DNA of 64,000 nt from DASYKT01 sp035995185 (GTDB lineage: Bacteria > Acidobacteriota > Blastocatellia > Pyrinomonadales > Pyrinomonadaceae): positions 380,230 through 444,229 of the forward strand of contig DASYKT010000002.1 of the NCBI GenBank assembly GCA_035995185.1. Reading direction: 5' to 3'. The notes under the pieces were generated by a model. That model was not told the origin of the DNA. It saw nothing but the letters and a program-made list of their open reading frames with translations, and made no database searches. This document shows positions 8,567 to 17,226 of the stretch, piece after piece. Both the position numbers and the translations under genes were made by a program. Numbering within the stretch: position 1 is the first letter of the stretch; each line of letters starts with the position of its first letter.

Positions 8567-10501
8567 TTACAACACCAGTCTTTTATCACCGGCGCGGCGC
8601 GTTATTTTTTCGCGATCCAGGTATTCCAGCAGGGGAATAGCATATTTACGCGAGACTCCGGCTAACTCTTTGAAAATACTAATATCTATCAGCCGATCGG
8701 AAGACCGGCCGGCAAAAGCGCGGATGTTTTGGACCAACTTGTGTATCTCATCGCGATGAAAGAGCAATTCGGGGGAAACCCGCACCAGTTCACCGGAATC
8801 GAGCAGCAATTGGGCGATCCGCCGGGCGTGATCCTTAGACACCGAACTCTCCCCGGCGGCCTCAGCCAGAGCGCTGTCCAAAACCGGAACCTCCAGCCCG
8901 GCGCCGCAATAGATATCCAAAAGCTTTTGCCGGATGGCCTGATCCGGTGAAGTGAGGTCCAAGTGATAGGAGGAGGCGCGGACCGTGTCTTTTTCGGCCA
9001 GGATCTTTTTTTGGTCTTCCAGGGTGTGCAGCGTTTTGTGAAACACCTCCACGGGCAAGTGCGAAAACAATTTTTCACGCAAAGTTTCTTTTAACATGCC
9101 GCGGGCCAAAGGTTCGCGCTGGTGAAAACTTTCTATCTCCGCGACGGTTTTTGCAGCCAGGGTTTCAAAGTTTTCGCGGTCGAGAAATATTCCGCCCGCA
9201 TCGATGACGGCGCCGGTCGCTGTTTGAATGGTTTCACCTAATACACGGTCACGCCATCCCGTGCGGGACTGGAGGGCGGTTGCGGTCAGGCCGTGTTCGC
9301 CCGCGGCGGCGAGAAAAAGTTTTAGCTGCGTCTGTTTGTCACCGGTGTCTTTTGCGGCCGTCATTTCCTCTAGCCACTTCTTTACCTCCGCAAAATCCTT
9401 TCGCCGGTGCCGGACAGCGGAATTATTCAACACGGTCCCGCCGGCAATAGTGATCTGCGGCGAATAGGAACGAATGACAAAGCGCTCGCCGGCGATCGCC
9501 ACTATTTCGGATTCCAGTCTTATTTGAGCAAATCCGGACTGACCGGCAGAGATCTCGCCGGTTTCACCCCCGTTAGCTTCGCCGATGATCTGCAGCCGGC
9601 CCAGGACCTCACTGGCGCCCAGATGAACCCGCACTCGCTGGCGCGTCTTTAGCGGCCTGGCGCTCCCTGGCAACACTTCCATTTGCACATCAATGCTCCG
9701 GGTAGGCGATAATGCTCCCGGCGGAGCGAGTGTCATTCCCCGCTCGATATCGGAAGTATTTATCCCGCCCAGATTTACCGCGACTCTATTGCCTGCGATC
9801 GAGTTTTCCACGTCTTTGCCGTGTACCTGCAAATTACGCACACGGACTTTTTTCCCGGCCGGCAAAAGCTCCAGTTCGTCACCTGTTTTTATCTCGCCGG
9901 AAACGAGCGTGCCGGTAACGACCGCGCCAAATCCCTTAACGGAAAAAACGCGGTCGATCGGAAGACGCGCCACATAGTTATTATTTCGCGCAGGGACCTT
10001 AGAGGCGGCGTCGCGCAGAGCTTTATTAAGTTCAGGCAAACCTTCGCCGGTTTTTGCGCTGACGCAGACGATCGGGGCATTTTCGAGAAAGGAATTTTTT
10101 ACCAGGCCGCGGGCGTCGAGTTTAGCCAGCTCGAGCATTTCTTCATCGACAAGGTCTATCTTGGTGAGAATTATCAAGCCTGTTTTAACGGCGAGCAGGC
10201 GGCAGATATCAAAGTGTTCGCGGGTTTGCGGCATTACGCCTTCGTCGGCGGCGATCACCAGCGCGACAAGGTCGATGCCGTGCGCCCCGGCCAGCACATT
10301 CTTAACGAATCTTTCATGGCCGGGAACGTCGATAAACCCGATGCGCAGTTCGCCCAGATCGAGTTCCGCAAAGCCCAGCTCAATAGTTATTCCGCGGCGC
10401 TTTTCTTCCGGCAGCCGGTCGGCATCAACGCCCGTGAGCGCCTTTACCAAAGCGGTTTTGCCGTGGTCAATATGTCCGGCTGTGCCGACGATCACTTCCA
10501 C
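8567..10501 (-). CDS. selB: Selenocysteine-specific translation elongation factor SelB
   Basis: 644 residues, the usual length for bacterial SelB. The EF-Tu-like GTPase domain has G1 GTAGHIDHGKTALV, the switch region RRGITIELGFAELD, G3 DVPGHERFVKN and G4 LTKIDLVD. Two beta-barrel domains follow (to ~residue 340), then C-terminal winged helices that in E. coli bind the SECIS hairpin in mRNA. SelB delivers selenocysteyl-tRNA to in-frame UGA codons. It follows the VWFA-related genes after 13 bases and is probably transcribed with them. No selA, selD, tRNA-Sec gene or obvious selenoprotein is visible in this window. Confidence 0.95.
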   Translation of the reverse strand: MEVIVGTAGHIDHGKTALVKALTGVDADRLPEEKRRGITIELGFAELDLGELRIGFIDVPGHERFVKNVLAGAHGIDLVALVIAADEGVMPQTREHFDICRLLAVKTGLIILTKIDLVDEEMLELAKLDARGLVKNSFLENAPIVCVSAKTGEGLPELNKALRDAASKVPARNNNYVARLPIDRVFSVKGFGAVVTGTLVSGEIKTGDELELLPAGKKVRVRNLQVHGKDVENSIAGNRVAVNLGGINTSDIERGMTLAPPGALSPTRSIDVQMEVLPGSARPLKTRQRVRVHLGASEVLGRLQIIGEANGGETGEISAGQSGFAQIRLESEIVAIAGERFVIRSYSPQITIAGGTVLNNSAVRHRRKDFAEVKKWLEEMTAAKDTGDKQTQLKLFLAAAGEHGLTATALQSRTGWRDRVLGETIQTATGAVIDAGGIFLDRENFETLAAKTVAEIESFHQREPLARGMLKETLREKLFSHLPVEVFHKTLHTLEDQKKILAEKDTVRASSYHLDLTSPDQAIRQKLLDIYCGAGLEVPVLDSALAEAAGESSVSKDHARRIAQLLLDSGELVRVSPELLFHRDEIHKLVQNIRAFAGRSSDRLIDISIFKELAGVSRKYAIPLLEYLDREKITRRAGDKRLVL

Positions 10502-10514
10502 AGTATTTTGGGGA

Positions 10515-12647
10515 TCATTTTACGATCTCAAAATCTATCCATTTGGTTTGAAGACGGTTCTTTTCCTTGGCCGGTATATCCCTGACTATTATCTGAAGGA
10601 TGTATTGACCCGGCGGCATGGCTTCGCCCAGACGCAGGGCCCCGCGAAGTGTCAGCTTCTTGAAATTTGAATACGCATCTAAAACATAAGGAGTTTCTTC
10701 CGAGGTAAAGACCTCCTGGCCGTCGCGAAATATCTTGACCTGGGTTTTCAGGTCAGGCTTGCCGGCAGAGCTTATCTTGGGATTGAAAATTGTCGTGTTG
10801 TAAAACAGGGCGGAGCCGGACTTAAATTGCCGCAGGGCAGTATTCAATAAGTAATCGGAGGCAGAATCGTCGGGCGCCACTGAATCGTTTTGGCCTTTTT
10901 TGGCTTCGACGTTTTGCAGGATAATGTCGGAAACTACCAGCCGGGGTTTTTTCAGATCCGGCACCTCGATAAACTGATTGGCAGAGCCGATCTTAGTGGT
11001 TTCCGCGTCGCGCAAAGCTATCCTGAGCTGGTAGGCCCCGGGTTTTTTGATAGGGAAAGGAACGGCATAGACAAAACCGTCCCGCAGTATTTTTTCATAG
11101 GTGTCATCTTTCACCTTGATGGTTTCCGCGCGGGAAAGCTGATCGACCAAAACGCCGTTGTCACCCAGGACGATGGCAACTACGTCAAACACGATCTTTT
11201 TCCATCCGTCAGGTTCATCGGTAAATTTCAGATCGGAAGCTTTAACGTGGATAAGCGAACTAATATAGTAACCCTGCTTAATATCGTTAGTGGTGAAAAT
11301 AGGCGTCAGGCGGATGGTGATCTCACCGGTGGTAAAAGGCGAGGTCAATGCATCGATAACCTGTTCCTGGGCGTTTTTAAAAGTCGGTTTTATATTTTCA
11401 TCGGTAATGCCAAAAAAACCGCTCCGGAAACGCACTTTTAATCCGGGCCGTGTCACTCTGACGTCAATGTTATTGAATCGTCTTTTGATCGGGTCAAAGG
11501 TGTCGCCGTCAGGCTGGTAACCGACCAGGTAGTAGCCTTTTTGATCGTCGAGGATCTTTTCCAGGCCGTCGCTTAAGTCGTTTTGATTTCTGATAGCGAT
11601 CCCGCCGGTTACTTTGGCCAGATAATTCAGTCCCGATTGAGAATCAAAAAATCCACCGCTCCGCTGGTTAAGCTTATTAAAATCGGAGGTCACATTCTTC
11701 GGATCCAGGCCCCCGATGCTGTCCGCGGCGGTCAAACCCAACGGCTGCAGGCCGCGCGCATCCATCGTATAAATGACCACGGCGGCGCGATTCGCCAGAT
11801 CGGTCAAAAGCCGCAGGCCGGTCATTGTTCTGGGATTCATTCCGAAATCGTCCGCCTGAAGTTTAAAGCCGTCGGAAAACAGAACGATGGATTTACGTCC
11901 CGGCAATCCTCTCATGCCGCGCACGATATAATTGATCGAGCCAAGCGTTCCCACGGTATACACATCCTGGCGATACTGTTCGAGTTCTCTCGTGTCTTCA
12001 TCGGGCTGTTTACCGATCAGGCTGAGCGGGCGGATATAGTCGGGGAGACCGGAGTCTATCGGCGCCACGGCGCTGATGTCGGCTTTTCCCGCAGGGTTCC
12101 ACCTTACCCCTTCGATGGCCGCGTAAAGCTGGCGCTTATTCGAGGTAAATTGCTGCAGCGCGCCAACGCCGCTGCCGGTGCGGATAATAGCCACCATATC
12201 CTCGGGCTGCATTTGTTCATCGACGAATTTCTTCAAGGCCTGGCGCACATGAGCGGTACTTTCAAATGAAAGGCTAAGATCATCCACGACCAGCGCGATC
12301 ATTCTTTTTACCTGTTCGGGCCTGAGAAGCCTTGGCACTTCGGGTACCGGGGCGGCGTTCTTATCCGGTTTTTTAAGGGGCGGGTTTTCTTTGCCTGCCG
12401 CATTTATAAAAGAGAAATTGGTGATCGTTTGCTTATCGTCGTTTTCGAATATTTCGATCTCTTCCGGTTTCAGATCGGTAACCAGGCGTCCTTTGGAATC
12501 GGTCACGGTTACGTCGATCTGGATCAGGTTGGTCGTGATCTTTACTACGTCACGGTCGTCTTCGTCGGGAGTCGGCGAAGGTGTCTGAGCGAAAGCCGCC
12601 GGGGAGGCAGCAGCCAGAAACAGGCAAACAAGCAAAAATCTCTTCAT
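10515..12647 (-). CDS. Secreted VWFA-related Acidobacterial-type protein, paralogue 1
   Basis: About 710 residues from the ATG at 12647 (MKRFLLVCLFLAAASPAAFA signal peptide). Residues ~30-110 hold DVTVTDSKGRLVTDLKPEEI, the typical N-terminal strand pattern of this family. The von Willebrand A domain runs from RMIALVVDDLSLSFES, where DLSLS is the DxSxS MIDAS motif, through GRKSIVLFSDGF. The remaining ~350 residues are beta-rich and end DIPAKEKNRLQTKWIDFEI. The family is exported and of unknown function; a metal-dependent adhesion or scaffold role is inferred from the VWA fold. It lies 55 bases after its paralogue and 13 bases before selB. Confidence 0.88.
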   Translation of the reverse strand: MKRFLLVCLFLAAASPAAFAQTPSPTPDEDDRDVVKITTNLIQIDVTVTDSKGRLVTDLKPEEIEIFENDDKQTITNFSFINAAGKENPPLKKPDKNAAPVPEVPRLLRPEQVKRMIALVVDDLSLSFESTAHVRQALKKFVDEQMQPEDMVAIIRTGSGVGALQQFTSNKRQLYAAIEGVRWNPAGKADISAVAPIDSGLPDYIRPLSLIGKQPDEDTRELEQYRQDVYTVGTLGSINYIVRGMRGLPGRKSIVLFSDGFKLQADDFGMNPRTMTGLRLLTDLANRAAVVIYTMDARGLQPLGLTAADSIGGLDPKNVTSDFNKLNQRSGGFFDSQSGLNYLAKVTGGIAIRNQNDLSDGLEKILDDQKGYYLVGYQPDGDTFDPIKRRFNNIDVRVTRPGLKVRFRSGFFGITDENIKPTFKNAQEQVIDALTSPFTTGEITIRLTPIFTTNDIKQGYYISSLIHVKASDLKFTDEPDGWKKIVFDVVAIVLGDNGVLVDQLSRAETIKVKDDTYEKILRDGFVYAVPFPIKKPGAYQLRIALRDAETTKIGSANQFIEVPDLKKPRLVVSDIILQNVEAKKGQNDSVAPDDSASDYLLNTALRQFKSGSALFYNTTIFNPKISSAGKPDLKTQVKIFRDGQEVFTSEETPYVLDAYSNFKKLTLRGALRLGEAMPPGQYILQIIVRDIPAKEKNRLQTKWIDFEIVK

Positions 12648-12702
12648 ATTTTTATGACCCCGAAAAAGAACGGCCCTCACATAATATCCGAAACTTCCCC
12701 TA

Positions 12703-14838
12703 TCACTGTACGATCTCAAAATCCGTCCAGGCGTTTTGGATGCGATATTTCTCTTTTGCCAAAAGGTCAGAGACGATTATCTGAAGTATATATTGGCCGG
12801 GCGGAAGACCGTTAGCGAATCGTACCGCACCGCGAAACGGCAGCCGCTTGATATCATCACCTGCCGCCGGGATGTAGTCGGTTTCGGGCTCGGCAAATAT
12901 TTCTTTTCCATCACGGTATATTTTTACCTGGGTCTTTAGCTGGGGCCTCTTTCCGGCATCCGGCTTAGCGCCATAGAACGTAGTGTTATAAAACAAAGCC
13001 GAATCCGATCTAAACTGCCGGAGCGCAGTGTTCTGGATATAATCCGTTTGAGACAGGTCCGGCATTCCATCGCCTGTATTCTGTTGTTTATCATCAACAT
13101 TCTGCAGGATTATGCCGCCCACGGTAACTCTCTCTTTACTCAGATCAGGTACGTCAACGAACTGGTTTGCGGAGCCGATCTTAGCCGTTGCCCCGTCGCG
13201 CAGGGCCACGCGCATCTGGTAAGGGCCCGGTTTTTTTACGGGAAACGGTATCGTGTAGACGAATCCGTCGCGCATCAGTCTTTCATAAGTGGGGCCTTTT
13301 ACCCTCATTACTTGTTCGCGAGAGACGGAATCCACTACAGTTCCGTCCGCGCCCATCGCAGCAACGACGATGTTGAAGACGCTCTTTTTCCACCCATCGG
13401 GCTCATCCGTAAATTTAAGGTCGGAGGCTTTGACGTGTATCAGCGAACTGAGATAGGAACCTTGCCTCTCGGTGTCGGTAAATATCGGCGTCAGATTTAC
13501 CGTGATCTCGCCGGCCGAAAACGGTGACAGCAATGCCTCGAATATTTGCGCTTTCGGAGTGAATGGTTTCGCGGCGAAGCCCTCATTATTTGTATCCCTT
13601 CGATTGATAAAGCCGCTCCGAAAACTCACACGGACCCCGGGCCTGTTCACCTTTACGTCGATCCAGTTAAATCGCAACTTCGCCGGGTCGAATGTTTTTT
13701 CGTCCGGCTGATACCCGACCAGATAATAGCTCGCCTGGTTATAGAGAATGCGTTCTAATCCGAGAGTAAGATCATTTCTATTTTTAATGGAAACACCCCC
13801 GGTGACCTTAGCTAAAAAATCCAGGGAACCCTGAGTGACAAATAGCTCGGTACTACGCGCTCTCAAATTGGACTGCACTTCTTGAATAGACATTTCGCCC
13901 ACGCTGTCTTCGGCGGTGAGCCCGAGCGGCTGCAGGCCTCGTGCGTCCAGCGTGGAAATGATCACGGCACTGCGATTTGCCAGATCGGCCAATTCTCGCA
14001 AGCTGGTCACCACATCAGAGTTGACCCCGCCATCGCGCTGAAAACCAAATCCGTCAGAAAACAGGACCAGCGACTTACGCCCGGGAATACGCCGCATCCC
14101 CTTGAGGATGTAATTGATCCCGGAGATGGTGCCGAGTTGAAATCGATTCTGGCGCTCGTCCTCGGCCTCTTTTACATCTTCGTCCGGCTGTTTCCCGATC
14201 ATACTGGGCGGCCGTATGTTTTTACTGATCCCCGGGGCGATCGCCGCAAAGGCCGTAACTCCTGCTTTGCCCCCGGGATACCACTTTATTCTGTTAATCA
14301 CCGCGAGCAGCTGGCGCTTGTCCGAGGTAAATTGCTGTGATGCGCCGACGCCGCTGGCGGTACGAACTATCGCCACCAGATCATTCGGCTGCATTTGCTC
14401 GTCAACGAATTTTCTCAAGGTTTTGATCACCGCGTTCATGCTTTCAAAAGAAAGACCGATATCGTCCACCACCAGGGCGAGAGTTCTTCTTACCTGTTCG
14501 GGTCTAAGCTTAAGCGGAGGCTGCGGGATCATCAACGGCTTGTTCTTAGGGGCAGCTTTACCCACCAATTGTCGTTCGACTGTTTTCGACTCGGCGTTGA
14601 TAAAGGAAAAATTTGTGATCTCCTGCTTTTTCTTGTTCTCGTAGATCTCAATCTCTTCAGGCTTTAGGTCTGTAACGATGCGGCCGCTCGAGTCCGTCAC
14701 CGTAACATCGAGCTGGATCAGATTAGTGGTTATTTTGACAACGTCGCGGTCTTCTTCCGGTGTCGGAGCAGGTGTTTGTGAAAATGCCCCAAGGCAGCCG
14801 GCGGAAAGAAACAGCAAAACAAGCAAAAATCTTTTCAT
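12703..14838 (-). CDS. Secreted VWFA-related Acidobacterial-type protein, paralogue 2
   Basis: 711 residues with signal peptide MKRFLLVLLFLSAGCLGAFS. It matches its downstream neighbour along the whole length: DVVKITTNLIQLDVTVTDS, TSGVGA-like segments and the C-terminal YRIQNAWTDFEIVQ. The MIDAS line differs, reading VVDDIGLSFES (DxGxS) in place of DxSxS, which could alter metal binding. This is a clear tandem duplication. First gene of a probable three-gene minus-strand operon ending in selB. Its start faces the arsR-type gene across a 170-base divergent region. Confidence 0.88.
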   Translation of the reverse strand: MKRFLLVLLFLSAGCLGAFSQTPAPTPEEDRDVVKITTNLIQLDVTVTDSSGRIVTDLKPEEIEIYENKKKQEITNFSFINAESKTVERQLVGKAAPKNKPLMIPQPPLKLRPEQVRRTLALVVDDIGLSFESMNAVIKTLRKFVDEQMQPNDLVAIVRTASGVGASQQFTSDKRQLLAVINRIKWYPGGKAGVTAFAAIAPGISKNIRPPSMIGKQPDEDVKEAEDERQNRFQLGTISGINYILKGMRRIPGRKSLVLFSDGFGFQRDGGVNSDVVTSLRELADLANRSAVIISTLDARGLQPLGLTAEDSVGEMSIQEVQSNLRARSTELFVTQGSLDFLAKVTGGVSIKNRNDLTLGLERILYNQASYYLVGYQPDEKTFDPAKLRFNWIDVKVNRPGVRVSFRSGFINRRDTNNEGFAAKPFTPKAQIFEALLSPFSAGEITVNLTPIFTDTERQGSYLSSLIHVKASDLKFTDEPDGWKKSVFNIVVAAMGADGTVVDSVSREQVMRVKGPTYERLMRDGFVYTIPFPVKKPGPYQMRVALRDGATAKIGSANQFVDVPDLSKERVTVGGIILQNVDDKQQNTGDGMPDLSQTDYIQNTALRQFRSDSALFYNTTFYGAKPDAGKRPQLKTQVKIYRDGKEIFAEPETDYIPAAGDDIKRLPFRGAVRFANGLPPGQYILQIIVSDLLAKEKYRIQNAWTDFEIVQ

Positions 14839-14943
14839 AATTTATATCCCCAAAAAGCAACAGCGCGCCCTATCATAACTGAAACCCCCTATTTTGTTAA
14901 GAATTTTCCGGAAAACCGGCACAGCAAAATTTTAGAAAAACGC

Positions 14944-14991
14944 TTGACAAGCATTCCCCTGTTTGGTATTTTACCAATAGGTTAAATAACC
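14944..14991 (+). promoter_or_regulatory. Promoter and ArsR-type operator palindromes
   Basis: A -35 box TTGACA (14944-14949) and -10-like TATTTT (14967-14972) stand 17 bases apart. A 15-base inverted repeat TTGGTATTTTACCAA (14963-14977) covers the -10 box, and a second perfect palindrome GGTTAAATAACC (14980-14991) follows just before the ribosome binding site. A repressor bound here would block RNA polymerase, so the adjacent ArsR-type gene probably controls its own transcription and that of the genes behind it. Confidence 0.75.
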
Positions 14992-15008
14992 AGGTGGTTA
15001 AATACGAT

Positions 15009-15398
15009 ATGAGAACAGATCATCTCAGTTCAACTTTTGCGGCGCTGGCCGACCCGACCCGGCGGGCGATCCTGGCCAAGCTGGCATCGGGCGAGGCTTC
15101 GGTGGGTGAGATCGCCAAGCCGTTCAAGATGTCGCTCCCGGCGGTTTCAAAGCATTTAAAGGTGCTGTCAAAGGCCGGTCTGGTAAAACGAAGCCGGACG
15201 GCGCAATGGCGCCCGGTCGCGCTGCAGGCCGCCCCGCTAAAAGAAGCCCTGGACTGGATCGACCGCTACCGCGATTTCTGGGAACAGAGCTTTGACCGGT
15301 TGGACGAATATCTGAAAGAGCTGCAGGCCCAGGAAGCCGGAGGAAAAAAGGAACTAAAGGAAAACGGGAAAGCGAAAGCCAGAGGGAAAAAGAAATGA
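15009..15398 (+). CDS. ArsR-family winged-helix transcriptional repressor
   Basis: 129 residues from the ATG at 15009, chosen because AGGTGG lies 11 bases upstream and MRTDHLSSTFAALADPTRRA is the family's usual beginning; a GTG five codons upstream is possible. The winged helix includes EIAKPFKMSLPAVSKHLKVL (recognition helix) and the wing SKAGLVKRSRTAQWRPVAL. No metal-binding Cys pair is seen, so it belongs to the non-metal SdpR/YgaV-like group commonly found next to AHSA1 genes. The C-terminus is Lys-rich (KENGKAKARGKKK). It has a strong palindromic operator and heads the run of AHSA1, VOC and DoxX genes. Confidence 0.92.
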   Translation: MRTDHLSSTFAALADPTRRAILAKLASGEASVGEIAKPFKMSLPAVSKHLKVLSKAGLVKRSRTAQWRPVALQAAPLKEALDWIDRYRDFWEQSFDRLDEYLKELQAQEAGGKKELKENGKAKARGKKK

Positions 15399-15491
15399 CC
15401 CGCCCCGCTTTACGACAAATTAGCAAAACCTTTGCGTGCGATGGCTGACGGAAATAAAAATTAAATAAAGCAATCATAAGGAGAAAGAAAC

Positions 15492-15989
15492 ATGACGGCA
15501 GTAGAAATGGCAAATGAAAACGTAATAGAGATCATCCGCGAATTCGACGCTCCGCGCGACCTTTTGTGGGATGTGTGGACCGAAAGCAAGCATGTGGAAA
15601 AATGGTTCGGGCCAAAGGGTTTCGACACACGCGTCGACGAGCTGGACTTTCGCGTTGGCGGCAAATCGCATTATGTGATGGTCGGGCCGGACGGGAAAGA
15701 GTATCCGGGCAAGGCGATCTTTCTTGAAATTTCGCCGAAAGACCGCATCGTCAGCACGGATGAATTCGGCGACGGTTTTGAGGAAGTTGGCGGCGGCGTC
15801 GATCTACCGCAGGGAATGATCCTTACCGCGTTGTTTGACGTGGTGTCGGAAAAGAAAAGCAAGCTGACGGTGCGCGTGGCACATCCGACGCCGGAAGATA
15901 AAAAGAAACACGAAGCAATGGGCGTCGTGGGAGGCTGGAAATCGAGCTTTGAAAAGATGGATGAATATTTGGCCGAACTGCAAAAGTAG
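15492..15989 (+). CDS. AHSA1-type SRPBCC (START-like) protein, copy 1
   Basis: 165 residues with the SRPBCC/AHSA1 signature IIREFDAPRDLLWDVWTE, then EKWFGPKGF and the C-terminal helix GGWKSSFEKMDEYLAEL. The fold is a small helix-grip cavity that binds hydrophobic ligands; bacterial members of this type have no defined reaction. AAGGAG sits 10 bases before the start ATG at 15492; an internal ATG at codon 6 (MANENVIEI) is also possible. It is the first of four homologues in this locus and lies about 90 bases after the ArsR-type gene. Confidence 0.9.
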   Translation: MTAVEMANENVIEIIREFDAPRDLLWDVWTESKHVEKWFGPKGFDTRVDELDFRVGGKSHYVMVGPDGKEYPGKAIFLEISPKDRIVSTDEFGDGFEEVGGGVDLPQGMILTALFDVVSEKKSKLTVRVAHPTPEDKKKHEAMGVVGGWKSSFEKMDEYLAELQK

Positions 15990-15996
15990 ATATAAC

Positions 15997-16120
15997 TTGC
16001 CACTAGCTTTAGCTAGTGGTTTAGAAAGGCAAATAACTCGCGGGCTTTAGCCCAGAACGGGTTTGGGCTAAAGCCCGATTCAAGCCGCTTCATCAATCCA
16101 CTAGCTAAAGCTAGTGGCAA
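15997..16120. repeat. Composite palindromic repeat, ACTAGC family, copy 2
   Basis: A 124-base element with exact 23-base inverted ends (15997-16019 and 16098-16120), the same sequence as the ends at 2437-2565. The interior has the CGGGCTTTAGCCC and GGGCTAAAGCCCG words, which can pair with each other. Inserted between two AHSA1 genes of the ArsR-headed run, seven bases after the first gene's stop, so it is probably transcribed as a strong hairpin in the mRNA. Confidence 0.85.
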
Positions 16121-16163
16121 TTGAAAAAAAGCAATTGAAACAGAATTATCAAGGAGAAAAATT

Positions 16164-16676
16164 ATGCCGAGTAACAACAAGACAGAAATAATCGCCGAAC
16201 CAGGCAAACAGGAACTTTTTATTATTCGTGAATTTGAAGCGCCGCGCGAGTTGGTTTTCAAAGCGCACACCGATCCGGAGATCTACCAGAAATGGCTCGG
16301 CCCGCGCGATCTTACCATGACGGTCGAAGAGATGGACGCGCGCGCCGGCGGTTCATTCAGGTTCGTGCATGAAAGAGACGGGCACAAGTACACATTTCAC
16401 GGCGTCTATCACGAAGCACTGGCGCCGGAGCGGATCATCGGCACTTTCGAGTTTGACGGGCTGCCGGAAAAAGGACACGTGATCCTGGGCACGACGAAAT
16501 TTGAGGAACTGCCGGGCAATCGCACCCGCCTTGTCCATCAATCGGTTTTTCAATCGGTCGCCGACCGCGACGGAATGATCCAGTCGGGCATGGAACGCGG
16601 CGTGGGCGATGGCTACGAAAAACTCGACGACCTGCTGGCTTCAATTGATAGAAACGCGGTTGGCGCCGGAAACTAA
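16164..16676 (+). CDS. AHSA1-type SRPBCC protein, copy 2
   Basis: 170 residues. The helix-grip signature appears as FIIREFEAPRELVFKAHTDP, then YQKWLGPRDLTMTVEEMD and RAGGSFRFVHERDGHKYTFH; the C-terminal helix is GVGDGYEKLDDLLASID. AAGGAG is present eight bases upstream of the ATG. A longer N-terminus than copies 3 and 4, but otherwise full length for the family. Likely a ligand-binding or unknown small enzyme; no catalytic residues can be assigned. Cytoplasmic. Separated from copy 1 by the palindromic repeat. Confidence 0.9.
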   Translation: MPSNNKTEIIAEPGKQELFIIREFEAPRELVFKAHTDPEIYQKWLGPRDLTMTVEEMDARAGGSFRFVHERDGHKYTFHGVYHEALAPERIIGTFEFDGLPEKGHVILGTTKFEELPGNRTRLVHQSVFQSVADRDGMIQSGMERGVGDGYEKLDDLLASIDRNAVGAGN

Positions 16677-16724
16677 CGCCAACGATATCCATTAGTCATA
16701 AAAAGCGTTTTAGGAGATATAGCA

Positions 16725-17213
16725 ATGCAAAAAATTACACCGTGTTTATGGTTCGATAAGAACGGCGAGGAAGCGATGGAGTTTTACGCCTCGATCTTCA
16801 AGGATTCGAAGATCAACAAAGGCTCTCGCTATTCAAAGGAATCTGCCGCGCAGATGGGAATGCCGGAAGGTCTGATGCTGGCCGCGACTTTCGAGCTCGC
16901 CGGGCAAAAATTCATGGCCTTAAACGGCGGTCCGATGTTCAAATTCACCGAGGCGATCTCGCTGATGATCGACTGTGAAACCCAGGAAGAGGTCGACTAT
17001 TACTGGAACGCTTTGACCGCCGACGGCGGCGCGGAAAGCATGTGCGGCTGGCTGAAAGATAAATTCGGTTTGTCGTGGCAGGTGACGCCGATGAAGCTTA
17101 ACGAGCTGATGTCGAGCGGGACGCCGGAGCAATCGGCGCGGGTGATGCAGGCGATGATGAAAATGAAAAAGATCATTATCCAGGACCTGCAAGACGCATT
17201 TGACGGTAAATAA
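16725..17213 (+). CDS. PhnB-like VOC family protein (PF06983 type), copy 1
   Basis: 162 residues. It opens MQKITPCLWFDKNGEEAMEF, the PhnB / 3-demethylubiquinone-methyltransferase-like VOC start, with YASIFKDSKI, FMALNGGPMFKFTEAISLMI and the characteristic WLKDKFGLSWQVTPMKL. The VOC fold is a paired beta-alpha-beta3 module. Members named as ubiquinone methyltransferases lack support for that activity; function unknown. GGAG lies upstream of the ATG. It is 48 bases after AHSA1 copy 2 and probably co-transcribed. Confidence 0.9.
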   Translation: MQKITPCLWFDKNGEEAMEFYASIFKDSKINKGSRYSKESAAQMGMPEGLMLAATFELAGQKFMALNGGPMFKFTEAISLMIDCETQEEVDYYWNALTADGGAESMCGWLKDKFGLSWQVTPMKLNELMSSGTPEQSARVMQAMMKMKKIIIQDLQDAFDGK

Positions 17214-17226
17214 AAGGGTAAATAAA

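Noticed and set aside
16725..17213. Ubiquinone biosynthesis methyltransferase
   Set aside because: The usual database name for this VOC subgroup is misleading; there is no SAM-binding motif in the protein.
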